Source of the DNA: Ceratobasidium sp. AG-K
Taxonomy: Eukaryota > Basidiomycota > Agaricomycetes > Cantharellales > Ceratobasidiaceae
DNA: 64,000 nt
Direction: 5' to 3'
Assembly (NCBI GenBank): GCA_037039685.1
Contig: JAWNGF010000009.1
Coordinates: 2,294,001-2,358,000, forward strand
Shown: one piece after another, positions 1 through 8,317 of the stretch
Layout of the letters: each line of letters opens with the position of its first letter
How positions within the stretch are numbered: the first letter of the stretch is position 1
Made by a program: the position numbers and the translations under genes
The notes under the pieces: model-generated
The model's database searches: none
The model's input: the letters and a program-made list of their open reading frames with translations, nothing else
Told to the model about the DNA's origin: nothing

Positions 1-141
1 AATTTTTCGCACTTCGTCTATTAAGGCATTGATTGCCTGTGCGACTACATCGGGTCCAGATGTTGCTGAAATTTGGGTAAATCCCCCTTGACTAGGTGAT
101 GGGGCTCTCGACATATTAGAGCGGGGAAAAAAGGTAGATTT

Positions 142-393
142 TTATTGAGATCCCAGGCCGTACAAAATGTCGCGGATTCTTCTTCGAACCCTTCTGTCTT
201 TAATGATACGCAAACTCCTCAAAAATATCAGTTCAAGATCTTCGTCCTCCAGAAACAACGCGTTGATTACTCCTAGTTCGTCGTACTGTTCGTATATGTA
301 GTTACGATGAACGTCTTCAATAAAGAGTTTTAGGGACTCTAGCCTAAGCTGTTCCCTGTGTTGTTCCTGTGTGAGTCGAGGTCTTGTTCCCAC
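142..393 (-). CDS. ORFb of element D (83 aa, upstream of gag)
   Basis: This is a small charged protein of unknown function, rich in Arg, Glu and Leu, with the sequence RRVRRRIRDIL near its C-terminus. It lies between ORFa and gag and overlaps the end of ORFa in another frame. No ATG opens it: the first codon of the open stretch is GTG, so expression by frameshift from ORFa or by splicing is possible. Compared by eye with the copy in element C (13131-13382), about 17 nucleotide differences give only about 3 amino-acid changes. That indicates selection on the protein. I do not recognise the family. Confidence 0.6.
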   Translation of the reverse strand: MGTRPRLTQEQHREQLRLESLKLFIEDVHRNYIYEQYDELGVINALFLEDEDLELIFLRSLRIIKDRRVRRRIRDILYGLGSQ

Positions 394-953
394 TGAAAAG
401 GATTGGGTGCGATAGAATTAAGGTGATTTAGAAGGCGGTAATCCTGATTAATAGGAATACGCACTTCTGCTGCTTGATGACAGTATTTGCCCTTGATTTT
501 GTCTTTAAGGGTTTCGATAGTACGCCACTGACGTTTGTTGTTGCTGATGAGATTTTCGACCTTTCGAGTGTGTTTTTCTTGGATTTTTATAAGTTGGTCG
601 CAGTTTTCGATCAAGACGCGGGTTTGTTCTTGCAATCGCTCGACTTCGATATTAGTGTCCGCTAGATTTATGCTTTGGACACAATCTTGATCGGCTTGTT
701 GCTTGTTTGTATTGTCGAGATCAATTTCGATGAACTCGAGCCTTGAATGGAGCGATTGATAATCGGCTTCGAGTTGATTGTGGTTTTCGTCGTTCCTAGT
801 ACGTTCGACTCTTAGATCCTCTGCTTGTTCAACTTGATCTTCTTCTAGTACTTCAATTCGACTGTTTAATTCGTCGACTTTGGTGTCTAGATCAAGTACG
901 AAGTCCTTTAGTCTAAAGACCGCTTCGCAGAGGCTAAAAAATGCGGGGAACAC
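339..953 (-). CDS. ORFa of element D (204 aa, coiled coil, upstream of gag)
   Basis: This predicted coiled-coil protein begins MFPAFFSLCEAV and contains long heptad-like stretches rich in Glu, Gln, Asn, Leu and Ile (roughly residues 20-155). It is the first ORF after the 5' LTR and leader, where gag would normally be expected. It is intact here and in element C. Of about 24 nucleotide differences between the copies, about 10 change an amino acid, a synonymous excess that supports a real protein. It could be an extra structural protein or a gag-assembly partner; this is inference. Confidence 0.65.
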   Translation of the reverse strand: MFPAFFSLCEAVFRLKDFVLDLDTKVDELNSRIEVLEEDQVEQAEDLRVERTRNDENHNQLEADYQSLHSRLEFIEIDLDNTNKQQADQDCVQSINLADTNIEVERLQEQTRVLIENCDQLIKIQEKHTRKVENLISNNKRQWRTIETLKDKIKGKYCHQAAEVRIPINQDYRLLNHLNSIAPNPFQWEQDLDSHRNNTGNSLG

Positions 954-1422
954 TTTTAAGGTTAATTAGTTAGTTACTAATTAATTCCTTTTTAGTGCGT
1001 ACTAGTGGAATCGACGGGTTGATGTGGTTCTTGATGGATGAGAGTGTTAACTTGGGTGGTGCTCCGACCACTTTCCAGTTTCGCTTGAGAGGATCTGGCT
1101 TCCTCGAGATGTTGATTTGGATGTGAAGGGTGCTAGACGCTAAGCTTTTGCTTTATATACTCCTTATCTGATCTTATCAGTTATCAACAGCCTTGGGCGG
1201 GCGTGATAGCGACAGTGTATAACAGAATGAGGGTGCATTTAGCTGACTAAAGCCGCTATGACCCGAAAGGGGATAACGATTGGGTTCACTGACAGCGTAT
1301 AGCGACGTGGGACTACTGGTCTATATCAAGTATAGCTCTTTGTCCATTGTACTATGCCCGTTTTCCCGTGTACGTTCTATCTACTTGGTGGAAGAGCAGG
1401 GGCTTAAAGCCGATGCTAGGAT
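954..1422 (-). other. Leader between LTR and ORFa of element D
   Basis: This untranslated leader of about 470 nt separates the primer-binding site from ORFa. It is closely matched by the leader of element C (13943-14410). I see no ORF of note in it. Confidence 0.6.
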
Positions 1423-1433
1423 AGGCTTGACCT
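1423..1433 (-). promoter_or_regulatory. Predicted self-primed primer-binding site, element D
   Basis: Read on the minus strand, the 11 nt AGGTCAAGCCT lie two bases (AA) inside the LTR end. They are complementary to AGGCTTGACCT inside the same LTR, near the predicted transcript start. The site corresponds to 14411-14422 in element C. Confidence 0.55.
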
Positions 1434-1435
1434 AA

Positions 1436-1852
1436 TGTCCCGACTTGGGTCAATTAGGTGTATATAAGGTTAAGGGGTTCGACTTAGACAAGTCTTAGAA
1501 CCCAAGGAATAGTGATAGTTTTTAGAGGATTTGATTGGGCAAGTCCTAGTGGAGAGGAGGTCAAGCCTTGTCGTTAACCGGCTTGACCTCTGGGTTTATA
1601 TACATGTGAGATCAAGGCCACGTCATCATCAATCAGTGTGGGAAAGCCGAGTACAACCAATGATAAGCGAGATAAGAGGTGTGACTCGACATTCTGGAAG
1701 TTCCGGAAGTATCACCAATATCAAAAGAAAAGACAAGTACATCACATGATACAAGTTAAGCGCCAGAGGACATTTGTACCAAAAAAGGAAAGTGTTTAGA
1801 AAAAAAGATATAAAATCAGAATAAAATGTCTGAGCTTAGTCAGCTCATGACA
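1436..1852 (-). repeat. 5' LTR of element D (417 bp)
   Basis: The LTR starts TGTC and ends GACA, aligning end to end with the element C LTRs, with scattered substitutions and small indels. Element D is on the minus strand, so this right-hand LTR is its 5' LTR and contains the TATA-like box (TATATAAA on the minus strand). No partner LTR is in the window. Confidence 0.9.
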
Positions 1853-2803
1853 CTGAACTTCCAAAACCGGCCAGACCTATCCCACTCTCACTGGCTGAAT
1901 CAATTGCACTAAGGGAATACTTGGATGAGGAAATTGCCGCTGGGAAAATTTGACCTGGCAAATCCCCCATCACATCACCTTGTTTCTTTGTCAAAAAACC
2001 TATCAATCCAAAGAATCCAGAAGCAGTGCAACAACTACGGCTTGTTCAGGACCTCAGAGGAGTAAACGCCATTAGAAAGGACGACAGGTTTCCCATGCCC
2101 TTAATGGAAGATCTTCTGGATAAAATCAAGGATGCAAAAATTTTCTCCAAGATTGACCTACGCATGGGTTTCAACAATCTCAGAATTAGGGAAGGGGCCA
2201 AATGGAAGACAGCCTTCAGAACCAAGGAAGGACTATTTGAATACATTGTCATGCCATTTGGACTAAAAAATGCTCCCGCCATTTTCCAAAGATACATGAA
2301 CCACATCTTCCACAACCTTATTGATGTATGCGTCATAGTATACATTGACGACATCTTAGTCTTCTCTAAAAACAGAAGCCAACATACTATAGATGTCAGG
2401 AAGGTGCTGAAAATCTTACTGGATGAAAACCTTTTTGCAAAGCTCCCAAAATGCGAATTCTTTGTCACCAAGCTTACATATACTGGACTTGGAATCAGTG
2501 ATTCTGGCATCTCTATGGAAGAAGAGAAGGTCAAGGCAATAAAGGAATGGAAGGAACTGAAAATGGTCAAACAGGTTCAGGCGTTCTTAGGATTTGCAAA
2601 CTTCTACCAAAGATTTGTACCAAACTTTAGCCGTTTAGCAAAACCTTTGACAACCCTGACATGAAGGGATAACAAATGGAAATGGGAAAAGGATCAACAG
2701 GAGGCTTTCGAGGCCCTGAAAGCAGAAATTAGCAGGGAGCCAACACTTTGCCATCCTGACCCTGAGAAACCTTTTTTTCTGGAAACAGATGCAAGTGGAG
2801 TAG
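1853..2803 (+). pseudogene. Element B pol, reverse transcriptase part (interrupted)
   Basis: The translation matches element A pol from the stretch before RT (ELPKPARPIPL) to the RNase H start (LETDASGV). It contains the RT signatures VQDLRGVNA, PFGLKNAPAIFQRY and YIDDILVFS. In-frame TGA codons occur at 1951-1953 and 2662-2664. The first replaces a CGA still present in element A. The left end is cut by element D at 1852 and the right end by element A at 2803. The coding frame resumes at 16976 as AMGAIL. The copy is dead. Confidence 0.92.
2799..2803. repeat. Target-site duplication of element A, left copy (AGTAG)
   Basis: AGTAG precedes the left LTR and is repeated exactly at 16976-16980. It lies inside a GVA codon context of element B pol (GGA GTA GCA). 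Joining the two sides restores the RNase H motif DASGVAMGA. Confidence 0.95.
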
Positions 2804-3261
2804 TGTCGTACGCTTCTTCTTGATGGCTATGAGAGGAGCCACAATGGAGAGTGGACAGCACTAAGACCTAAGTGACCTCTTGAGCCGCAACACACTTAAG
2901 CGTCTGTAGGCTCTTGAGGGTAGGGGTGGCTCTAAGTGTCACTCAAAGGGAATGTTTTGATGAGACAAAACAAGCTGGGGTTACCAGGCTTGTTGGTCCT
3001 CTATAAATATTCAAGAAGTGGCCGAGTCATACAAAGCGCAGCCACATGAGTCACACAGAAAAGCCAGTCAGGAGTGTCCAAGTGAGTCATGCTGTATGAA
3101 CAGACATGACTCGTACAAAGCACAGCCGCGTTACACAATGTAACAGAATAACCACAAGAAGGTGGCAACGCGGCAAACGGAAACGGGGAACGTAACACAA
3201 AGAGGGAAAACAGGCGGGTGCGACAACGGGCGAGTCCGATGGAGTGAGCTAGCTCACGACA
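2804..3261 (-). repeat. 3' LTR of element A (458 bp)
   Basis: This LTR begins TGTCGTACGC and ends CACGACA on the plus strand. It is nearly identical to 16518-16975. The polypurine tract adjoins it at 3262. Confidence 0.97.
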
Positions 3262-3276
3262 TTACTCCCCCCTAAG
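3262..3276 (-). promoter_or_regulatory. Polypurine tract of element A
   Basis: On the minus strand the sequence TTAGGGGGGAGTAA lies immediately before the TG of the 3' LTR. That is the normal place for plus-strand DNA priming. The same tract precedes the element B LTR at 19755-19768. Confidence 0.85.
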
Positions 3277-3302
3277 AGTCCGTTTGGGGGACCTGAACGG
3301 AC

Positions 3303-4067
3303 CTACTGTACTGCGCAGTCCCTTTCCTTCTTTAGCATATGCTCTTCCAACCCCTCCTCGTCCTCCAAGGTCAGGTCGATGGGATTGAAGCTGGTATTTC
3401 CAGGTTCGTCCGAGAATTTCTCCCATTCTTCCCAGGTTTCCTCCTTTGTCCAGTCTGCCTTGGTCCAGTCCAAAACCCTCTTCTGGACCTCCACAAACTC
3501 CTCATCCCACTGTCGCACATCGGGCTCTGCCTCCTTCCATGCCGACACGTCAGTCTCCTCCCTCTTCCACCAGTAGGGTTCCCATTCAATCTTCTCCTTC
3601 TGGTATCTGCCCCTCTCCATCCTCCAATCGCTCAGGTCCTTCTCGTAGTTGGCGTCCCAAGCGTCGTTCCACCTGGGTCGGAGTGTTGGTGGTCTACCAT
3701 CATATCCTGGCACCCACTCGCTTGAGTATGCCCCTTCTTGTCCCCATTCCACGACTCCGAGCATATGGGTGGAAAGGAGGACGACCTCCGAAACCTGGAA
3801 CGCTGCGCACCCTTGACAAACGAAGATGTCCCTTCATAGGAGTTGCATGCGCGTCAGCCATTTCTTTCCAACCCACTGGAACTCTCCCAGGTCCGAGTGC
3901 AGAATATCGTCCGACGCCCTAAAGTGCATTCTGCCAGAGCCTTGTTGGGACCTTTTGAAGACGTAGAGAGCGGCCCCGGCGTCCAGGATTCTTGCTGTAG
4001 CGAATGCTGGTCCTTCCAGAACGCGGGTGAGGTTGTTGGCGATGGTGGAGCAAGTGACGGCAGGCAT
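3303..4067 (-). pseudogene. ORF3 of element A, downstream of pol, one in-frame stop
   Basis: This Trp- and Glu-rich protein of about 254 residues starts MPAVT and has regular W..W spacing in its C-terminal half (for example WEEWEKF). It overlaps the 3' end of pol in a different frame. A single TGA at 3834-3836 interrupts it; element B has CAA at the aligned codon. I see no membrane segment, so it does not look like an envelope protein. The element B copy is intact. I do not recognise the family. Confidence 0.7.
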
Positions 4068-7000
4068 TGTTGGCAGCAGAGAAGATTTAGTGAGTGAAGT
4101 GAGGAGCGAAGATTGGAGTAGTTGCAAGTTTTGCAAATATCACTACCGGTTGTTCCCTTCCTCCCTTTTATCTTTCCTGGGACATAGTTGGACGGTGTTG
4201 GAGCCTCAGGGTGTTGGCGTAGCAAGTCCTTGATGATCTTGGACAGGTGGCCAAAATCTTCTGCCCTTTGTTCTGTATCTTCTTTGTCCCCATAACCCTT
4301 CCATCTGACCCTGTAGAAAAGCCCGTCCTTTGTTTCCTTCCAATCCATGATTTTTTCTACTTCATATTCCTCTTCTCCTTCTTCCGTTATGATCAGCGGT
4401 GGTCGGGGTTGGTTACGGCTGAATTCAGTGTCCTCTTTGTAAGGGCTGAGCAAATCAATGTGAAAGACAGGGTGCACCCTCATTGTTGCCGGCAAATCGA
4501 GCTCATAAGCGTGTGACCCTATCTTTCGCTTCACAATAAATGGTCCGTGCTTTTTGTTATCCAGTTTCTTTGACGGTCTTTTTGTTTGGATGTTCTTTCC
4601 CAGCAGCCATACTAGATTTCCTTCTTGGTACTCGTTCTTTGGCTCTTCTTCTGGGAGCCTCTGGGTTTCCATTGATGCAATTGCTTTGTCGTGGATTTTA
4701 CGCCATTTTCCTGTGATGTTGTTTGCTTCTGGAACCACTGATTCTTCTGCTGAGATGTTCCACAGTGGTTCCCTCCCATAGACAATTTCGAAAGGGGAAC
4801 TACCTGTTACGCGGTGCTTCTGTAGATTATAGCTGAATTCCGCAATTGGTAATAAGTCCGCCCAATCATCCTGCCGGTAGTTGACGAACAATCGTAGCCA
4901 GCCTTCCATCCATTGATTGATTCTCTCCGTTATTCCATCTGTTTGGGGGTGGTAGGCCGTACTGAACCCTGGGTTGGTTCCAATTTTCTCATAGATGGCT
5001 TTCATAAGTTTGGAATTGAAAGTAGTCCCTCGGTCTGAGATCGTGCTTTTTGGAAACCCGTGCAGTTTCCAAACATTTGTGACAAAAAGATTTGCAAGGT
5101 CGCTTGCCGTGTGAGATTCTTTGCAGGGTATGAAGTGCGCCATTCTTGAGAATCGATCCACCACTACTAAGATGCTATCTGATCCTCTGGATTTTGGTAA
5201 TTTCACTATGAAGTCGAACGCTATGTCCTCCCACGGTCCTTTTGGAATCTCCAGAGGCTTGACTGGAACTATCGATTTTGATCCCTTTGTCCGTTGGCAA
5301 GTTTCACAGGATTCCACATATCTGTTTACGCTTTGCTTCATTCCCGGCCAGAAGTATCTTCTCGATATTAGTTCCAATGTTCTAGCTTGTCCTTGATGAC
5401 CCGCGATTTTTGAGTCGTGGTGGGCTCGCATGATGGCCAGCCTGGCTTCTTTATCTTCAGGCACGTAAATTCTTCCCTTGAACCATAAAAGTCCCTCTTT
5501 GAAATCGTATTCTTTTGCACTGTGTTGAAGGGCTTTTGGTAGCGTTTCTCTTGATTTGCAGAGTTCTTTGATTTGTGCCAACCCTTCGTCTGTTTCCTGT
5601 GCCTCCTTGATAGTCTCTATGATGTCTGTGTCTACTTGTCCCATAAACCCCTTGAATCTTTCGACAGATATCATAACTTGTTCAGGCGTGGGTGTGTCTT
5701 CATGGTCTGGCCGTCTAGACAACAGGTCCGGTTTAGATGACAGGATGCCAGGGCGGTATATGATGTCAAAGTTATAAGAAGCAAGCAATTGGTGCCATCT
5801 TGCGTGTCGGCGGTTGAATGTTCTTGCTTCCTTCCAGAACTGTAGGTTCCTATGATCGGTGTAGATGGTGATAGGGTCCTTTGTTCCTTCAAGGTACAGC
5901 CTCCAGTGTGTTAAGGATTCTATAATTGCCATAAGTTCTTTATCGTGGACGTCGTAGTTGAGCTGAGCTTTGTTGAAAGATTTTGAAAGAAAGGCAATAG
6001 GGTGTAGGTAGCCATCATCTTGCCTTTGTGACAGGATTGCTCCCATCGCTACTCCACTTGCGTCTGTTTCCAAGAAAAAGGGTTTGTCCAGGTTCGGATG
6101 GCGTAGAGTAGGTTCCTTGCTGATTTCCGCTTTTAGGGATTCAAACGCTTCCTGCTGATTGTTTCCCCATTCCCATTTGTTCTCCTTTCTTGTCAAGGTT
6201 GTCAGGGGTTTTGCTAATCGGCTGAAATTTGGTACAAATCTTTGGTAGAAATTTGCGAATCCTAGGAATGCTTGGACCTGCGTGACTGTTCTTGGTTCCT
6301 TCCATTCCTTTATTGCCTTGACCTTTTCTCCGTCCATAGAGATGCCCGAATCGCTGATTCCAAGTCCAGTGTATGTCAATTTGGTGACAAAGAATTCGCA
6401 TTTTGGAAGCTTCGCGAAAAGATTTTCCTCCAGTAAGATTTTTAGTACTCTTCTGACATCCACGGTATGTTGGCTTCTGTCCTTAGAGAATACTAGGATG
6501 TCGTCAATGTAAACTATGACACATACGTCGATAAGATCATGGAAAATGTGATTCATATATCTCTGGAAGATGGTGGGCGCGTTTTTTAGTCCAAGAGGCA
6601 TGACAACGTATTCAAACAGTCCTTCTTTTGTTCTGAAAGCTGTTTTCCATTCGTCGCCTTCCCTAATTCTGATATTGTTGAAACCCATGCGTAGATCAAT
6701 TTTGGAGAAAATTTTTGCGTCCTTGATTTTATCCAGGAGATCTTCCATTAGAGGCATTGGGAATCTGTCGTCCTTTGTAATGGCGTTTACTCCTCTGAGG
6801 TCTTGAACAAGACGTAGTTGGCGTACTGCCCCTGGATTTTTTTGATCAACAGGTTTTTTGACAAAGAAACAAGGTGATGTGATGGGTGACTTGCTTGGTC
6901 GAATCTTTCCTGCTGCGATTTCTTCATCCAAGTATTCTCTTAGTGCAATTGACTCTGCTGGAGAGAGTGGGATAGGCCTGGCCGGTTTCGGCAGTTCAGC

Positions 7001-7546
7001 TCCTTCCTTGAAGTCGATGGCGCAGTCGTATGGACGATGATCTGGGATCCTTTTGAACTTCTCTTCACTGAAGACATCGGCAAATTCCTTGAATTCCTTG
7101 GGTAGGTTGTCTATGGAGGCCGTTTTTGCTTGGATGGGTTCTGGCCGCCACGATATGTGCTTCGTTTTCCAGTCGATGACCGGGTTTGCTTCTTCTAACC
7201 ATTCCAGTCCTAGGATAAGCTTAGTTTCCCCAGTAGGCATAGCAAAGAAGAGTTGTTTGAAGGTTCTTCCTTCCACGTCTAGTTCCAGCTTAGCTTTGAA
7301 GTGTATTTGGTGAGAAAGTTCCTTCCCCTGGATACCAATTACTTTTCTCGGAGTGGACAGTTCTATGAGAGGAATATTGTTGGATCGAGCCCAGGAGATG
7401 TCCAAGAAATTCCTAGATGCTCCAGAATCGATGAGAGTTGGGATAAGTTCTGTGATTCCGGCAACGTTTGCATAAACAATGGTTGACTCATTTGTTGCTC
7501 TAAAGTACATTGTTTCCATTGCCGGTTTTTTGGTCTCTCCACACAC
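3854..7546 (-). CDS. Gypsy pol polyprotein of element A (PR-RT-RNaseH-IN-chromodomain)
   Basis: This is an uninterrupted reading frame of 1230 codons. Seen in order: aspartic protease (LIDSGASRNFLD, residues ~36-47), reverse transcriptase (VQDLRGVNA, LKNAPTIFQ, YIDDILVFS, ~265-350), RNase H (FFLETDASG, DHRNLQFW, ~490-600), integrase with its zinc-binding HHCC part (CETCQ) and a DDE core (FIVKLP, ISDRGTTFNSK, TAYHPQTDG), then a C-terminal chromodomain (YRVRWKGYG, ~1080-1130). The first in-frame ATG is a few codons inside (AMETMYF); the frame opens at a GTG. It is in a different frame from gag, which stops at 7549, so a frameshift or re-initiation is needed. The codons after the chromodomain overlap ORF3 and are poorly conserved between A and B. 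Confidence 0.95.
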   Translation of the reverse strand: MCGETKKPAMETMYFRATNESTIVYANVAGITELIPTLIDSGASRNFLDISWARSNNIPLIELSTPRKVIGIQGKELSHQIHFKAKLELDVEGRTFKQLFFAMPTGETKLILGLEWLEEANPVIDWKTKHISWRPEPIQAKTASIDNLPKEFKEFADVFSEEKFKRIPDHRPYDCAIDFKEGAELPKPARPIPLSPAESIALREYLDEEIAAGKIRPSKSPITSPCFFVKKPVDQKNPGAVRQLRLVQDLRGVNAITKDDRFPMPLMEDLLDKIKDAKIFSKIDLRMGFNNIRIREGDEWKTAFRTKEGLFEYVVMPLGLKNAPTIFQRYMNHIFHDLIDVCVIVYIDDILVFSKDRSQHTVDVRRVLKILLEENLFAKLPKCEFFVTKLTYTGLGISDSGISMDGEKVKAIKEWKEPRTVTQVQAFLGFANFYQRFVPNFSRLAKPLTTLTRKENKWEWGNNQQEAFESLKAEISKEPTLRHPNLDKPFFLETDASGVAMGAILSQRQDDGYLHPIAFLSKSFNKAQLNYDVHDKELMAIIESLTHWRLYLEGTKDPITIYTDHRNLQFWKEARTFNRRHARWHQLLASYNFDIIYRPGILSSKPDLLSRRPDHEDTPTPEQVMISVERFKGFMGQVDTDIIETIKEAQETDEGLAQIKELCKSRETLPKALQHSAKEYDFKEGLLWFKGRIYVPEDKEARLAIMRAHHDSKIAGHQGQARTLELISRRYFWPGMKQSVNRYVESCETCQRTKGSKSIVPVKPLEIPKGPWEDIAFDFIVKLPKSRGSDSILVVVDRFSRMAHFIPCKESHTASDLANLFVTNVWKLHGFPKSTISDRGTTFNSKLMKAIYEKIGTNPGFSTAYHPQTDGITERINQWMEGWLRLFVNYRQDDWADLLPIAEFSYNLQKHRVTGSSPFEIVYGREPLWNISAEESVVPEANNITGKWRKIHDKAIASMETQRLPEEEPKNEYQEGNLVWLLGKNIQTKRPSKKLDNKKHGPFIVKRKIGSHAYELDLPATMRVHPVFHIDLLSPYKEDTEFSRNQPRPPLIITEEGEEEYEVEKIMDWKETKDGLFYRVRWKGYGDKEDTEQRAEDFGHLSKIIKDLLRQHPEAPTPSNYVPGKIKGRKGTTGSDICKTCNYSNLRSSLHSLNLLCCQQCLPSLAPPSPTTSPAFWKDQHSLQQESWTPGPLSTSSKGPNKALAECTLGRRTIFCTRTWESSSGLERNG

Positions 7547-7548
7547 AG

Positions 7549-7892
7549 TTAGAGGGAGACCCCTTCTTTTCCCGAGTCTTCCGTAATTGTTGCCTCCCTT
7601 CCTTTAATGCTAGGTTCCATTGTAATCCATTCCTTGGACGGGCACTTGAATGAACGGTGTCCTTCTTGTCCGCACTTTAGGCAGCGGTTGGTTGCTATCC
7701 TTGCTTTGTAAACTTCGTCGGGTAGCCGCTTTGTAGAGGACTGTCCGCTGGCGGTTGCTTGAGGTGTCCTCTTTCCTGTAGAGGTCTTGATTTGTTGCAA
7801 TTTCTGGTCAATAGAGATTGCAATAGAGATCCACCGGTCCAGTGACAGCTCCCACTCCGTTCCGTCCTCGCTAATTAGGGTCAATTCAAATC
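7549..7892 (-). pseudogene. Element A gag, 3' part with zinc knuckle
   Basis: This is the C-terminal part of gag, with a CCHC knuckle (CLKCGQEGHRSFKC). It ends at a TAA two bases before the pol frame opens. It was separated from its N-terminal part by element C at 7893. Reading from 14840 into 7892 and dropping one copy of the 5-bp duplication gives a continuous frame (ELARF then ELTLI). Confidence 0.9.
7888..7892. repeat. Target-site duplication of element C, left copy
   Basis: The left flank is AAATC and the right flank (14840-14844) is GAATC. They match at 4 of 5 positions, with one transition since insertion. The join restores the gag frame of element A. Confidence 0.8.
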
Positions 7893-8307
7893 TGTCCCGA
7901 CTTGGGTCAATTAGGTATGTAAGAGTTAAGGGGTTCGACTTAAACAAGTCTTTGAACCCAAGGAGTGGTGATAAGTAAGAGGATTTGAATTAGGCAAGTC
8001 CTAGTGGAGAGGAGGTCAAGCCTTGTCGTTAACCGGCTTGACCTCTGGGTTTATATACACGTGAGATCAAGGCCACGTCATCATCTATCAGTGTGGGAAA
8101 GCCGAGTACAACCGATGATAAGCGAGATAAGAGGTATGACTCGACATTCTGGAAGTTCCGGAAGTATCACCAATATCAAATGAAAAGACAAATACATCAC
8201 ATGATACAAGTTAAGCGCCAGAGGACATTTGTACCAAAAAAGGAAAGTGTTCGGAAAAAAAGATATAAAATCAGAATAAAATGTCTGAGCTTAGTCAGCT
8301 CATGACA
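7893..8307 (-). repeat. 3' LTR of element C (415 bp)
   Basis: The LTR starts TGTCCCGACT and ends CTCATGACA. It pairs with 14425-14839. The adjoining purine tract at 8308-8322 (minus strand CTTAGGAGGGGGTAA) is the polypurine tract. Confidence 0.97.
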
Positions 8308-8317
8308 TTACCCCCTC

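Larger units (their letters stand above)
1..1852 (-). mobile_element. Element D: 5' part of a Ty3/gypsy element inserted in element B
   Basis: This is a second copy of the element C family. Position 1 aligns with 12991 and the LTR end at 1852 aligns with 14839. The visible part is, in sense order on the minus strand, 5' LTR, leader, two short ORFs and the first codons of gag. The rest, including the other LTR, lies left of the window. At 1852/1853 it abuts the RT-proximal part of element B's pol, so it is an insertion in B. Its LTR differs from those of element C by more than the two C LTRs differ from each other, so it is an older or separate copy. Confidence 0.9.

Noticed and set aside
2046..2570. 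Antisense ORF over element B RT
   Set aside because: Its amino-acid make-up is that of a reversed RT frame. The sense frame has all RT motifs.
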